Origin: DASRBO01 sp035653595
Lineage (GTDB): Bacteria; Actinomycetota; Acidimicrobiia; Acidimicrobiales; JAJPHE01
Direction of reading: 5' to 3'
Length of the DNA stretch: 13,672 bases
Assembly (NCBI GenBank): GCA_035653595.1
Contig: DASRBO010000005.1
Span: 1 to 13,672 of the forward strand
Positions 1 through 7,138 of the stretch are shown here, in pieces. Within the stretch, counting starts at the first letter, position 1. Each line of letters begins with the position of its first letter. The notes below the pieces were generated by a model. It did no database searches. It saw only the letters and a list, made by a program, of their open reading frames with translations, and had not been told where the DNA came from. The position numbers and the translations under genes are program-made.

Positions 1-26
1 CCTCAACCAGATTTCGGCGATCACCT

Positions 27-53
27 TGTCGATTCCCCGCTGCCGGTTCGTAG
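27..53 (+). promoter_or_regulatory. Putative ECF42-type promoter
   Basis: TGTCGA at 27-32 is followed after 16 nt by CGTAG at 49-53, about 50 nt before the YCII start codon. From memory of published work on ECF42 sigma factors, their promoters carry TGTCGA in the -35 region and CG(A/T)C in the -10 region. Here the -35 is exact and the -10 matches three of four positions. The downstream genes are a DGPF protein and an ECF42-like sigma factor, so positive autoregulation is the natural reading. The spacing is typical for ECF promoters. The transcription start is inferred, not seen. Confidence 0.55.
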
Positions 54-105
54 TTGGGCTGAGCGACGCACCGGGCGGCGCTCACCAGGCGAAAGGAACC
101 CGACG

Positions 106-453
106 ATGCCTCAGTACCTCGTGTCCGTATGGCACGACGCCGAATACGAGCCCGACTTCTCCACTCCGGACGCCCAGCGACAGGCCGCCCAGGTGTCGGC
201 CTTCAACGAGGAGCTGCAGCAGTCGGGCTCCTGGGTGTTCGCCGCCGGTCTCCAGCCGGCTTCGTCCGCCACCGTCGTGCGGTCCACCGGAGGGGAGGTC
301 TCGATGACCGACGGCCCCTACGCCGAGACCAAGGAGCAGATGGGCGGCTTCTGGATCGTCGAGGCCGCCGATCTCGACGCCGCCCTGCAACTGGCCGGCC
401 GGGCCGCGGCCGCCTGCGAGCGACCGGTGGAGCTCCGACCCGTCCACGGATGA
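106..453 (+). CDS. YCII/DGPF-family protein linked to ECF sigma factor
   Basis: This 115-aa soluble protein belongs to the YCII-related (DGPF) family of ferredoxin-like alpha/beta proteins. The start MPQYLVSVWHD, the central MTDGPYAETKEQ (residues 67-78, DGPY in place of the DGPF name motif) and GGFWIVEAADLDAAL (80-94) are the family's usual landmarks. The biochemical role of DGPF proteins is unsettled. They are commonly encoded next to ECF42 sigma factors and are among their targets, as here. The ATG at 106 follows AAAGGA at 92-97 with 8 nt spacing. The stop overlaps the sigma factor start in an ATGA arrangement at 450-453, which implies translational coupling. There is no signal peptide or membrane segment. 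Confidence 0.88.
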   Translation: MPQYLVSVWHDAEYEPDFSTPDAQRQAAQVSAFNEELQQSGSWVFAAGLQPASSATVVRSTGGEVSMTDGPYAETKEQMGGFWIVEAADLDAALQLAGRAAAACERPVELRPVHG

Positions 454-1706
454 CCGACGCTCTCGCCGATGTGTTCCGGCGCGAAGCAGGCCGGTGCACC
501 GCCACCCTCATCCGCGTCCTCGGCGACATCGACCTCGCCGAGGACGCGGTGGCGGAAGCTTTCGCCGTCGCCGCCGAGCAGTGGCCCGTCAGGGGCATCC
601 CTCCCAACCCCGGCGGCTGGATCACCACCACGGCCCGCAACCGGGCCCTCGACCGTCTCCGGCGGGAATCGACCCGCGGTGAGAGGCACCTGGCCGCCCA
701 CCGACTCCACATAGACACCATGGACCCCGATCACAAGCCCGAACTGGACCGGCTCGACGACTTCGTCGAGGTCGTAGGCGACGATCAGCTCCGGCTGATG
801 TTCCTCTGTGCCCATCCGGCCCTGGCCCCCGACGCCCAGGTCGCCCTCATCCTGCGGCTCCTCGTCGGTCTGGCCACCGACGAGATCGCCCGGGCCTTCG
901 TGGTGCCTGAGGCGACGATGGCGCAGCGGATCGTGCGGGCCAAGCGAAAGCTCCACGACAACCACGCCTCCTACCGCATCCCCGGGGCCGCCGAGCTCCC
1001 GGACCGGCTCGACACCGTCCTGGCGGCGATCTACCTGATCTACACCGAGGGCCACACCGCCACCGCGGGCCCGGCCCTGACCCGGACGGACCTGGCCAGC
1101 GAGGCGATCCGGATCGGCAGGACCCTGGTCGAGCTCATGCCGGACGAGCCGGAAGCCGTCGGCCTGCTGGCCCTGATGCTCCTGACCGAGTCCCGCCGTG
1201 GCGCTCGGACCACTGCCGACGGAGCGCTGGTGCGGTTGTCCGACCAGGACCGCACCCGTTGGGACCCGGCCCTGATCGAAGAGGGCCACCAGCTCGTGCG
1301 CGCCTGCCTGAAGCGGAACCGCCCCGGCCCGTTCCAGATCCAGGCGGCCATAGCCGCCGTCCACGCCGACGCGCCCGCTGAGGAGTCCACCGACTGGGCC
1401 CAGATCGTCGCCCTCTACGACCAGCTCTACGCCATGCGGCCCAATCCAGTCGTCGGCCTGAACCGCGCCGTGGCCGTCGCCGAGGCCCGTGGGCCGGAGC
1501 AGGGGCTGGCCGCCCTGGCGGACATCGACGGCCGGTCTCTCGAGAGGTACCAGCCCTTCCACGCGGCCCGCGCCGACCTGCTGGCCCGCGCCGGTCGCCA
1601 CGACGAGGCGATGGCCGCCTACGGCCGGGCGATCGAGCTCAGCACCAACCCGGTCGAGGCCGACTTCCTGAGCAGGCGGAGGTCCGCGCTCGAAGCCCGG
1701 CGCTGA
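450..1706 (+). CDS. ECF42-like RNA polymerase sigma factor with TPR-like C-terminal extension
   Basis: This 418-aa alternative sigma factor should direct RNA polymerase to a small regulon that probably includes its own operon. The sigma-2 region spans about residues 8-75 (DLAEDAVAEAFAVAAEQWP, then GGWITTTARNRALDRLRRES). Sigma-4 spans about 115-170 (LCAHPALAPDAQVALILRLL, GLATDEIARAFVVPEATMAQ, RIVRAKRKLHD). The remaining 240 residues form the helical extension typical of this group (IYLIYTEGHTA near 194-204; TPR-like helices with LNRAVAVAE and ARADLLARAGRHDEAMAAYGRAIEL near the end). The length matches full-length ECF42 proteins. The start is the ATG overlapping the YCII stop; the frame is open further upstream, but that part reads as Arg-rich shadow sequence. 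No anti-sigma gene is adjacent, as is usual for the group, where the extension is thought to set activity. Confidence 0.93.
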   Translation: MTDALADVFRREAGRCTATLIRVLGDIDLAEDAVAEAFAVAAEQWPVRGIPPNPGGWITTTARNRALDRLRRESTRGERHLAAHRLHIDTMDPDHKPELDRLDDFVEVVGDDQLRLMFLCAHPALAPDAQVALILRLLVGLATDEIARAFVVPEATMAQRIVRAKRKLHDNHASYRIPGAAELPDRLDTVLAAIYLIYTEGHTATAGPALTRTDLASEAIRIGRTLVELMPDEPEAVGLLALMLLTESRRGARTTADGALVRLSDQDRTRWDPALIEEGHQLVRACLKRNRPGPFQIQAAIAAVHADAPAEESTDWAQIVALYDQLYAMRPNPVVGLNRAVAVAEARGPEQGLAALADIDGRSLERYQPFHAARADLLARAGRHDEAMAAYGRAIELSTNPVEADFLSRRRSALEARR

Positions 1707-1742
1707 CCTCGGGTGGCTCCGGCGCCGGATGGCGGCCCTCTC

Positions 1743-2039
1743 TCAGGTCGCCAACTTCTTGATCAGGGCCCGCAGCTTCGGCGTGGACCTGAGCGCCGCC
1801 CGCAGCCCCTCGAGGGTGTCCTCGCCGTCGATCATCATCGGGCTGCGCTGGAACCGCCCGTCGAGGCTGTAGTAACAGAACCGAATCCCCTGTCCCCCGT
1901 CCTCGTACTCGAGGAGTTGGACGGCGGGCTCGGTGTACTTGCCGGTGAAGGACGCCTCTTCGATGATCTGCCCCTTCCCCCAGTGGAACTCGAAGGGGCG
2001 GGGCACCGGACGGCCCTTGGCCGCTGCAGTCTTGGGCAT
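1743..2039 (-). CDS. Conserved-looking hypothetical protein, 98 aa
   Basis: I do not recognise a characterised family. The 98-aa product begins MPKTAAAKGRPVPRPFEFHW and has a compact mixed alpha/beta composition with aromatic and acidic stretches (TEPAVQLLEYEDGGQGIRF, CYYSLDGRFQRSPMMIDGED). It ends in a basic helix (LRAALRSTPKLRALIKKL). There is no signal peptide, membrane segment or Cys/His metal motif. The codon pattern and amino-acid balance look coding. The frame is open back to 2279, but residues before the ATG at 2039 are low-complexity Arg/Pro/Gly shadow. A GTG 15 nt upstream is an alternative start, and neither start has a clear Shine-Dalgarno sequence. It converges on the sigma factor gene with a 36-nt gap. 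It could be a small DNA- or nucleotide-binding protein, but nothing seen proves that. Confidence 0.7.
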   Translation of the reverse strand: MPKTAAAKGRPVPRPFEFHWGKGQIIEEASFTGKYTEPAVQLLEYEDGGQGIRFCYYSLDGRFQRSPMMIDGEDTLEGLRAALRSTPKLRALIKKLAT

Positions 2040-2367
2040 GTCCCAATCTGACACTGGGCCACCGGGGCCTCGCCGGCCAGGGCGCACTGACCCCCGGGTC
2101 ACCTGGGGTTGGTCCAGGCCTGCACGCGCCGGTCCGAGCTCTGCGGTCGCAGTGGACGGGGCGGGATTGGGGAACTCGAGGCGGAGACGGGACGGGGGAT
2201 GGCGGTCGCGACGGCCTGGAAGGGAGCAACCGGACGGTCGACGCCCGGAGCACCTGGCCTGGGTTGACAGGCTGGTCACTTCGGTCCGGTCAGTCCGTGG
2301 TCAGTCCGGGGCATGACTGCACCCCCGTGCGGAATGTGTCTTTTGCCGTGCCACGCGGTGTGGTCAA
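2040..2367. other. Gene-free intergenic region (328 bp)
   Basis: This stretch lies between the divergent 98-aa gene and the protease gene. Open frames inside it are Arg/Pro/Gly-rich and look like noise. It holds a consensus -35-like TTGACA at 2264-2269 on the plus strand without a convincing -10 at 16-18 nt (CGGTCA sits at 17 nt), and a cluster of direct repeats just downstream. This suggests an activator-dependent promoter for the protease operon. I see no terminator or RNA gene. Confidence 0.4.
2274..2308 (+). repeat. Direct repeats upstream of protease operon
   Basis: GGTCAGTCCG occurs exactly twice, at 2288-2297 and 2299-2308, an 11-nt period (one helical turn). A diverged copy, GGTCACTTCG, lies at 2274-2283. 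The cluster starts 5 nt after the TTGACA box at 2264-2269 and sits 60-95 nt before the protease start. Direct repeats with about 11-nt period are typical of sites for OmpR-type winged-helix regulators. No specific regulator can be named from the sequence. Confidence 0.4.
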
Positions 2368-3927
2368 GTGCTCTCAATGCGTGCGACACGAAGGTTTCGT
2401 GTCCGGCTGGGCACGGCACTGGCCCTGGCCGGACTGGCGGCAACTGCGGCGGTCGGGGGAGCGGCACCGGCCTCGGCCGGTCTCCTCGGCAACCTGACCT
2501 GCCCGTTGCTTGGCACCCTCAGCCAGGTGACCAGCGCCGGATGGGACAGCGGGGCCACAACCTCCCCCTCCACCCTGGCCCAGGTGGAGTCGGCGATCGG
2601 GGCCAGCTCCCTCTACTCCAAGGGCATCAACGGGGCCGGCATCGGCGTGGCCCTGATCGACTCCGGGGTGGTGCCGGTTCAGGGTCTCACCGGCACGGGC
2701 AAGGTCGTCAACGGCCCCGACCTGTCCTTCGAGTCCCAGCAGAGCTCGACCGCCTACCTGGACAGCTTCGGGCATGGCACCCACATGGCCGGCATCATCG
2801 CCGGCGACGACGGAGCCACCGGGACGTTCGAAGGCGTCGCCCCCGGCGCCCACCTCGTATCGGTGCGGGTCGCCAGCCACGACGGTGCCACCGATGTGTC
2901 CCAGGTGGTGGCGGCCATCGACTGGGTGGTTCAGCACCGCAACGACCCGGGGCTCAACATCCGGGTCCTCAATCTCTCCTACGGGACCGAGAGCCTGCAG
3001 GCCTACCAGGTCGACCCTCTGGCCTTCGCCGTCGAGAACGCCTGGAAGCACGGCATCGTCACCGTGGTGGCCGGCGGTAACGACGGCACCTCCCACGGGT
3101 CACTGCGCGACCCGGCCGTCGATCCCTACGTGTTGTCGGTCGGGGCGGCCAACCTCAACGAGTCAAGCCTCCTGCAGTGCGCGACCGTCGCCTCCTTCTC
3201 CAGTCGCAGCTCGTCCCGCCCGGTCGACGTCGTCGCACCGGGGGTCTCGATCGAGTCGCTGCGCGACCCGGGCTCCACCATCGACGTGAGCAACCCCAAG
3301 GCGGTGGTGAACAGCCGCTTCTTCCGGGGCAGCGGCACCTCCCAGGCCGCCGCCGTCACCTCTGGGGCCGCAGCCCTCCTGCTGCAGGCTCGGCCCAGCC
3401 TCACCCCTGACCAGGTCAAGGCCCTGCTCAAGTCGACCGCATCGCCTCTGGCCCTCCTCGACGGCAACGCCGAGGGCTCGGGGATGATCCAGGTCAACAG
3501 CGCCGCCGGCGCCCTGGTCCCGCTGGGAGCGACCCAGAGCTACCCGAACGCCACCGGCACCGGCTCCATGGAGCAGGCTCGGGGCGGGAGCCACGTCGCC
3601 TTCGACGGAGTCCAGCTGACCGGCGAGCAGGACATCATGGCCCACGCCTGGAGCGGCGCCACCTGGGCTCCGCTTTCGGCCTCGGCCAAGGCCTGGGACG
3701 GCGGTACCTGGAATGGCTCGGTGTGGACCGGCTCCAACTGGTCGGGCACCAGCTGGGCCGGCACCACCTGGCTGGGAGCGACCTGGACCGGGGCCACCTG
3801 GACCGGGGCCACCTGGACGGGAGCGACCTGGACCGGCGCCACCTGGACCGGGGCCACGTGGACGGGAGCAACGTGGACCGGGGCCACCTGGACCGGCGCC
3901 ACCTGGACCGCAGGCACGTGGTGGTAG
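2368..3927 (+). CDS. Secreted S8 (subtilisin-like) serine protease with Trp pentad C-terminal tail
   Basis: This 519-aa secreted serine endopeptidase opens with a signal peptide (RATRRFRVR, a hydrophobic core over 14-30, and a likely cut after APASA at 37). The catalytic triad is complete: Asp98 in ALIDSG, His136 in GHGTHMAG and Ser325 in GSGTSQAAA, with the oxyanion Asn238 in VAGGND. Cys45 and Cys271 are the only cysteines. There is no clear inhibitor-like propeptide between the signal peptide and the catalytic domain, only about 50 residues. After residue 380 a linker leads into a tail with Trp every fifth residue. The GTG at 2368 and the ATG at 2377 are both possible starts; neither has a strong ribosome site, and the ATG gives 516 aa. 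The c-di-GMP gene begins 10 nt after the stop, so the two are probably cotranscribed. Substrate unknown. Confidence 0.93.
   Translation: MLSMRATRRFRVRLGTALALAGLAATAAVGGAAPASAGLLGNLTCPLLGTLSQVTSAGWDSGATTSPSTLAQVESAIGASSLYSKGINGAGIGVALIDSGVVPVQGLTGTGKVVNGPDLSFESQQSSTAYLDSFGHGTHMAGIIAGDDGATGTFEGVAPGAHLVSVRVASHDGATDVSQVVAAIDWVVQHRNDPGLNIRVLNLSYGTESLQAYQVDPLAFAVENAWKHGIVTVVAGGNDGTSHGSLRDPAVDPYVLSVGAANLNESSLLQCATVASFSSRSSSRPVDVVAPGVSIESLRDPGSTIDVSNPKAVVNSRFFRGSGTSQAAAVTSGAAALLLQARPSLTPDQVKALLKSTASPLALLDGNAEGSGMIQVNSAAGALVPLGATQSYPNATGTGSMEQARGGSHVAFDGVQLTGEQDIMAHAWSGATWAPLSASAKAWDGGTWNGSVWTGSNWSGTSWAGTTWLGATWTGATWTGATWTGATWTGATWTGATWTGATWTGATWTGATWTAGTWW
3694..3924 (+). repeat. 15-bp tandem repeats encoding a Trp pentad array
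   Basis: From residue 443 to 518 of the protease, Trp recurs at exactly every fifth position (16 Trp), with a further Trp at the C-terminus. The outer part of the array varies (DGGTW, NGSVW, TGSNW, SGTSW, AGTTW, LGATW). The inner part is eight identical TGATW units. At DNA level each unit is 15 bp. Two adjacent 60-bp blocks (3781-3840 and 3841-3900) are near copies in which variants such as accggggcc, acgggagc and accggcgcc are shuffled, which points to unequal exchange or slippage. The third-position variation with a fixed protein unit indicates selection on the peptide. Confidence 0.92.
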
Positions 3928-3937
3928 CGGGGGCTTG

Positions 3938-6484
3938 GTGAGCGCGCCGTCTTCTGCGGTGCGCCCGGCGGCCCGGTGGGCGGCCGGGGCACCACTGGTG
4001 GGCTTCGCCCTGGCCCTCCTCGCCGTCTCCGTGCTGGTTGCGACTGGGGCCCCGGTGGGCTGGACCCACGACCACCTGCCTGGCGTGAGCCTGGCGACGC
4101 TGCTGGTCGCCTTCGCCGTGGCCGAGGCGCTGCCCGTTCACTTCGAGATGAGGCGGGAGGCGATCTCGTTCTCCCTGAGCACGATCCCGCTGCTGGTCGG
4201 CCTCTTCGGCATGCAGGGGGCCAGCCTGCTGGTGGCCCGCCTGGTCGGAACGGCGCTGGTGCTGGTCGTCCTGAGGCGCCAGCGCCCCCTCAAGCTGCTG
4301 GTGAACCTGGCCTGCGTGGCCATCGAGACCGCCACCGCCTTGGCCCTGTTCCGGAGCTGGGTCGGTCTTTCCGCCATGCGGCAGGGGAGCGTGGCCAGCT
4401 GGCCGGCGGCCCTCATGGCAACCGCGGTCGCCTCGATCGTGTTCGCCCTGTGCCTGGCCGCCGCCATCAGCATCTATCAACGGCGCTGGGAGAGGAGCCT
4501 GCTCACCTCGATGGTAGGGATCCTCGCCGTCGCCGTCATCGAGACCTGCCTGGGGCTGGTGGCCGTCACCCTGCTGGTCGCCGAGCCCGTCGCCCTGGCG
4601 CCTCTGGCCGTGGTGACGGCGCTGGTCCTGGCTTCGTTCCGCACCCACAGGTCCTTCCGCCAGAAGCACGCCGATCTCGAGGCCCTCTACGACTTCGCCG
4701 GGGTGATGGGCGCGGCGCTGCGATCGGGAGAGGTGACCAAGACGCTCCTCGGCCACGCCGCCGAGCTGATGCACGCCGAGGCGGCCTGGCTGGTCCTGGT
4801 CGACGGGGAGGACGGCCTCATCGAAGTCAGCCGGACGCCCGAGGGCGACGTGCAGGTGGCTCCGGCCGGCCCGGTGGCGAGCGGGCTCCACGGGCGGGCC
4901 CAGTCGAGCGACGGGCCCTACGTCGCCGGCCGCCATGGCGGTGGCGGAGGGGACATGCTCGCCTGCACGCTGCGGGGCTCGGGAGAGCCCATCGGGACCC
5001 TGATCGTGTCCGACCGCAGCGGCGAGGTCCGCCGCTTCGGGTCGGCGGACCTGCGCCGCATGGCGGCCCTGGCCGGTCACGCCACGGTGGCCATCGAGCA
5101 CAGCGACCTGGTCCGCCAGCTGCGCCTCCAGGCCGCCGCCAGCGAGCACCAGTCCCTCCACGATGCGCTCACCGGCCTGCCCAACCGCCTGCTGTTCTCC
5201 CGCCAGCTTGAGGCGGTGCTCGGCGCCGGCCAGGCGGCCGCCGTGCTGCTGGTCGACCTCGACCGGTTCAAGGAGGTCAACGACGCCCTCGGCCACCACA
5301 ACGGCGACCTCCTGCTCGGCCAGGTCGGCCTGCGCCTCGAAGGGGCGCTGCGGGAGACCGATCTCATCGCCCGCCTCGGCGGCGACGAGTTCGCCGTGCT
5401 GCTGCCTGGGGTGCGGTCCCAGGCGTCGGCGGTGCACGTGGCCCGGGCGATGATCGAGCTGTTGGAGCAGCCCTTCATGCTGGGCGACATGCCGATCGGC
5501 ATCGGCGCGAGCATCGGTGTGGCGTTGGCCCCCGAGCACGGGACCGATGCCGGTGTCCTCGTACAGCGGGCCGATGTGGCCATGTACACGGCCAAGGCCG
5601 ATCAGACCGGGGTCGAGGTGTACTGCGCCGAGCGCGACAGCTACAGCGCCACCCGCCTGAGCCTGGTGAGCGAGCTGCGCCAGGCCATCCACGACCGCCA
5701 GCTCGAGGTGTACCTGCAACCGATGGTGGATCTCGAGGACGGCGGCCTCCTGGGTCTCGAGGCCCTGTGCCGTTGGCACCACCCCGAGCGGGGACCGGTC
5801 TCACCGGACGAGTTCATCGCCCTGGCCGAGCGGACCGGGCTCATCTTCCCCCTGACCGAGCTGATGCTCGACGAGTCGCTGCGCCACTGCCGGCAGTGGC
5901 TGGACAGCGGATGGCAGCTGCGCCTGTCGGTCAACCTGTCGGCTCGCAGCCTGCTGCAGCCCGACCTCGCCGCAATGGTCGCCTCGCTCCTGGCCCGGCA
6001 CCGGGTGCCTGCGGCCAACCTGTGCCTCGAGGTCACGGAAAGCTCGATCATGTCCGACCTCCGCCGCACGACGGCGGCACTGGAGGCTCTGCGCGCCCAG
6101 GGCATCACCATCGCCATAGACGACTTCGGCACCGGGCACTCCTCGCTCGCCCGCCTCAAGAACCTGCCGGTCGGCGAGATCAAGATCGACCGGTCGTTCG
6201 TCATGTCGATGCTCACCGATGCCAACGACGAGGCCATCGTGCGCACCGTGGTGGATCTGGCCCGCAACCTGCGCATCCCGGTGGTGGCCGAGGGCGTCGA
6301 GAGCCCGGCCATGGCCGAGCGGCTCCGGCGCATGGGCTGCGGGAGTGCCCAGGGCTATCTCTTCGGGCGCCCACTGCCGGCCGAGCGGCTGGCGGCGTGG
6401 CTTGGCGCCCACCCCGGTCTGGCCAACGGTCCGGTCATCTCGCCGCCCGCCGAGTTGGAGCGCGAGCTGCGAGTCGTGAGCTAG
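3938..6484 (+). CDS. Membrane-anchored GAF-GGDEF-EAL protein (c-di-GMP synthesis and breakdown)
   Basis: This 848-aa inner-membrane protein likely both makes c-di-GMP from GTP and hydrolyses it to pGpG. About residues 1-235 form several hydrophobic helices (for example LVGFALALLAVSVLVATGA and SLATLLVAFAVAEALPVHF), a probable sensory membrane module. A GAF-like domain covers about 244-395. The GGDEF domain starts at DALTGLPN (409) and has intact GGDEF at 481-485. RETD at 472-475 is the RxxD inhibitory site at its usual five-residue spacing. The EAL domain (about 575-825) has EAL at 608-610, SVNLSARS, LEVTESS, DDFGTG from 728, IKIDRS and VVAEGVES, so the metal and catalytic residues look complete. 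The start GTG at 3938 follows GCGGGGG at 3927-3933; the frame is open upstream only through the protease repeats. Both activities look intact, so their balance must be set by the sensor. Confidence 0.95.
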   Translation: MSAPSSAVRPAARWAAGAPLVGFALALLAVSVLVATGAPVGWTHDHLPGVSLATLLVAFAVAEALPVHFEMRREAISFSLSTIPLLVGLFGMQGASLLVARLVGTALVLVVLRRQRPLKLLVNLACVAIETATALALFRSWVGLSAMRQGSVASWPAALMATAVASIVFALCLAAAISIYQRRWERSLLTSMVGILAVAVIETCLGLVAVTLLVAEPVALAPLAVVTALVLASFRTHRSFRQKHADLEALYDFAGVMGAALRSGEVTKTLLGHAAELMHAEAAWLVLVDGEDGLIEVSRTPEGDVQVAPAGPVASGLHGRAQSSDGPYVAGRHGGGGGDMLACTLRGSGEPIGTLIVSDRSGEVRRFGSADLRRMAALAGHATVAIEHSDLVRQLRLQAAASEHQSLHDALTGLPNRLLFSRQLEAVLGAGQAAAVLLVDLDRFKEVNDALGHHNGDLLLGQVGLRLEGALRETDLIARLGGDEFAVLLPGVRSQASAVHVARAMIELLEQPFMLGDMPIGIGASIGVALAPEHGTDAGVLVQRADVAMYTAKADQTGVEVYCAERDSYSATRLSLVSELRQAIHDRQLEVYLQPMVDLEDGGLLGLEALCRWHHPERGPVSPDEFIALAERTGLIFPLTELMLDESLRHCRQWLDSGWQLRLSVNLSARSLLQPDLAAMVASLLARHRVPAANLCLEVTESSIMSDLRRTTAALEALRAQGITIAIDDFGTGHSSLARLKNLPVGEIKIDRSFVMSMLTDANDEAIVRTVVDLARNLRIPVVAEGVESPAMAERLRRMGCGSAQGYLFGRPLPAERLAAWLGAHPGLANGPVISPPAELERELRVVS

Positions 6485-6515
6485 CGCTACCCCCGGCCCG
6501 ACGGGTGCGGATGCC

Positions 6516-7067
6516 TTAAGAGGGGATGGGGGAGGGGCGGAGGCCGTCGAGGATGACGGGCAGCACCCGGTCGACCTGCTCGGTGGTGATGGTCGCACTG
6601 GTGCAGATGGGCGAGATCAGCTGCATGAGGTCGTCGGCGGCCAGGTTCGACCGGGCCGCGCCGGCGGCCTGGGCCCGCGTCAGCACCCGCTCGGCGGCCT
6701 GGTGGATGCGCTCCCGGCTGGCGGACTTCATGTCCGGCTGCTTCTCGAACGCCTCGTGCAGCTCGGCCAGGAAGACCCTCTTGGTGCGGGCGTAGGCGAC
6801 GAAGGCCCGTAGCCAGGCCTCCAGGGCGTCCCAGGGCTCCAGGTCGGCCAGCCCCTGCTCAGGCGCCGCCACCAGCATGTCCACGTCCTCCCGCCAGAGG
6901 GCCTCGACCAGGTCGATCCGCTTGGGGAAGTGGCGGTAGAGGGTGCCCACTCCGACCCCGGCCTGCTTGGCCACCGCCTCCATCGAGGCGCTGGAGCCCT
7001 GGTCGGCGAAGACCTTGCGGGCGGCCTCCACCAGCCGCTCGTAGTTGCGTCGGGCGTCGGCGCGCAT
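6516..7067 (-). CDS. TetR-family repressor of adjacent efflux pump
   Basis: This 183-aa one-component regulator has an N-terminal TetR DNA-binding domain: NYERLVEAARKVFADQG (8-24), then a helix-turn-helix at about 28-47 (SMEAVAKQAGVGVGTLYRHF). The C-terminal 130 residues form the variable helical ligand-binding and dimer domain. The ATG at 7067 has GGGGAGG about 10 nt upstream on the minus strand. The gene is divergent from a DHA2 transporter across 126 bp with two operator-like palindromes, the classic arrangement for a drug-responsive repressor of its own pump. It converges on the c-di-GMP gene with a 31-bp gap and no clear terminator. The ligand cannot be deduced. Confidence 0.92.
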   Translation of the reverse strand: MRADARRNYERLVEAARKVFADQGSSASMEAVAKQAGVGVGTLYRHFPKRIDLVEALWREDVDMLVAAPEQGLADLEPWDALEAWLRAFVAYARTKRVFLAELHEAFEKQPDMKSASRERIHQAAERVLTRAQAAGAARSNLAADDLMQLISPICTSATITTEQVDRVLPVILDGLRPSPIPS

Positions 7068-7109
7068 CTGGTTCCAACCTCCCCGCCGGACTATCCGGCC
7101 GGAAACTCC

Positions 7110-7138
7110 TTGCTAAACGGAGGCACCCTCCGTATAGT
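7110..7138 (+). promoter_or_regulatory. Promoter of the MFS efflux gene
   Basis: TTGCTA at 7110-7115 (four of six to TTGACA) and TATAGT at 7133-7138 (five of six to TATAAT) are separated by exactly 17 nt. This predicts transcription from about 7145 and a leader of roughly 50 nt before the ATG at 7194. It is the most consensus-like housekeeping promoter in the window. The first operator fills the spacer between the two hexamers, so repressor binding would block RNA polymerase. Confidence 0.65.
7113..7137. promoter_or_regulatory. TetR operator 1 (inverted repeat in the spacer)
   Basis: CTAAACGGAGG-CAC-CCTCCGTATAG is an inverted repeat with 11-nt arms matching at ten of eleven positions around a 3-nt centre. 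The inner seven bases of each arm are perfect (ACGGAGG/CCTCCGT). It covers the region between the -35 and -10 boxes of the efflux gene. Its size suits a TetR dimer. The binding partner is inferred from the divergent TetR gene. Confidence 0.65.

Noticed and set aside
1718..1729. TCCGGCGCCGGA palindrome between the convergent sigma factor and 98-aa genes
   Set aside because: It is only 12 bp with no loop and no T-run, and such GC palindromes are common in this composition. Not a supported terminator.
3781..3900. Short tandem repeats resembling a CRISPR array
   Set aside because: Units are 15 bp, contiguous, without spacers, and keep the reading frame of the protease.
3713..3937. N-terminal extension of the c-di-GMP protein with a collagen-like Pro-Gly repeat
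   Set aside because: It is the 15-bp Trp-pentad DNA read in another frame. The GTG at 3938 with a G-rich ribosome site gives a normal protein.
3540..3995. 151-codon minus-strand frame with VAPVQ repeats
   Set aside because: It is the reverse reading of the same 15-bp repeats, with no start signal or conserved feature.
3635..5782. 715-codon open frame on the minus strand opposite the protease and c-di-GMP genes
   Set aside because: It is antisense to two clear genes, is rich in His/Gln/Gly/Arg low-complexity sequence and has no domain. Long antisense frames are expected at this GC content.
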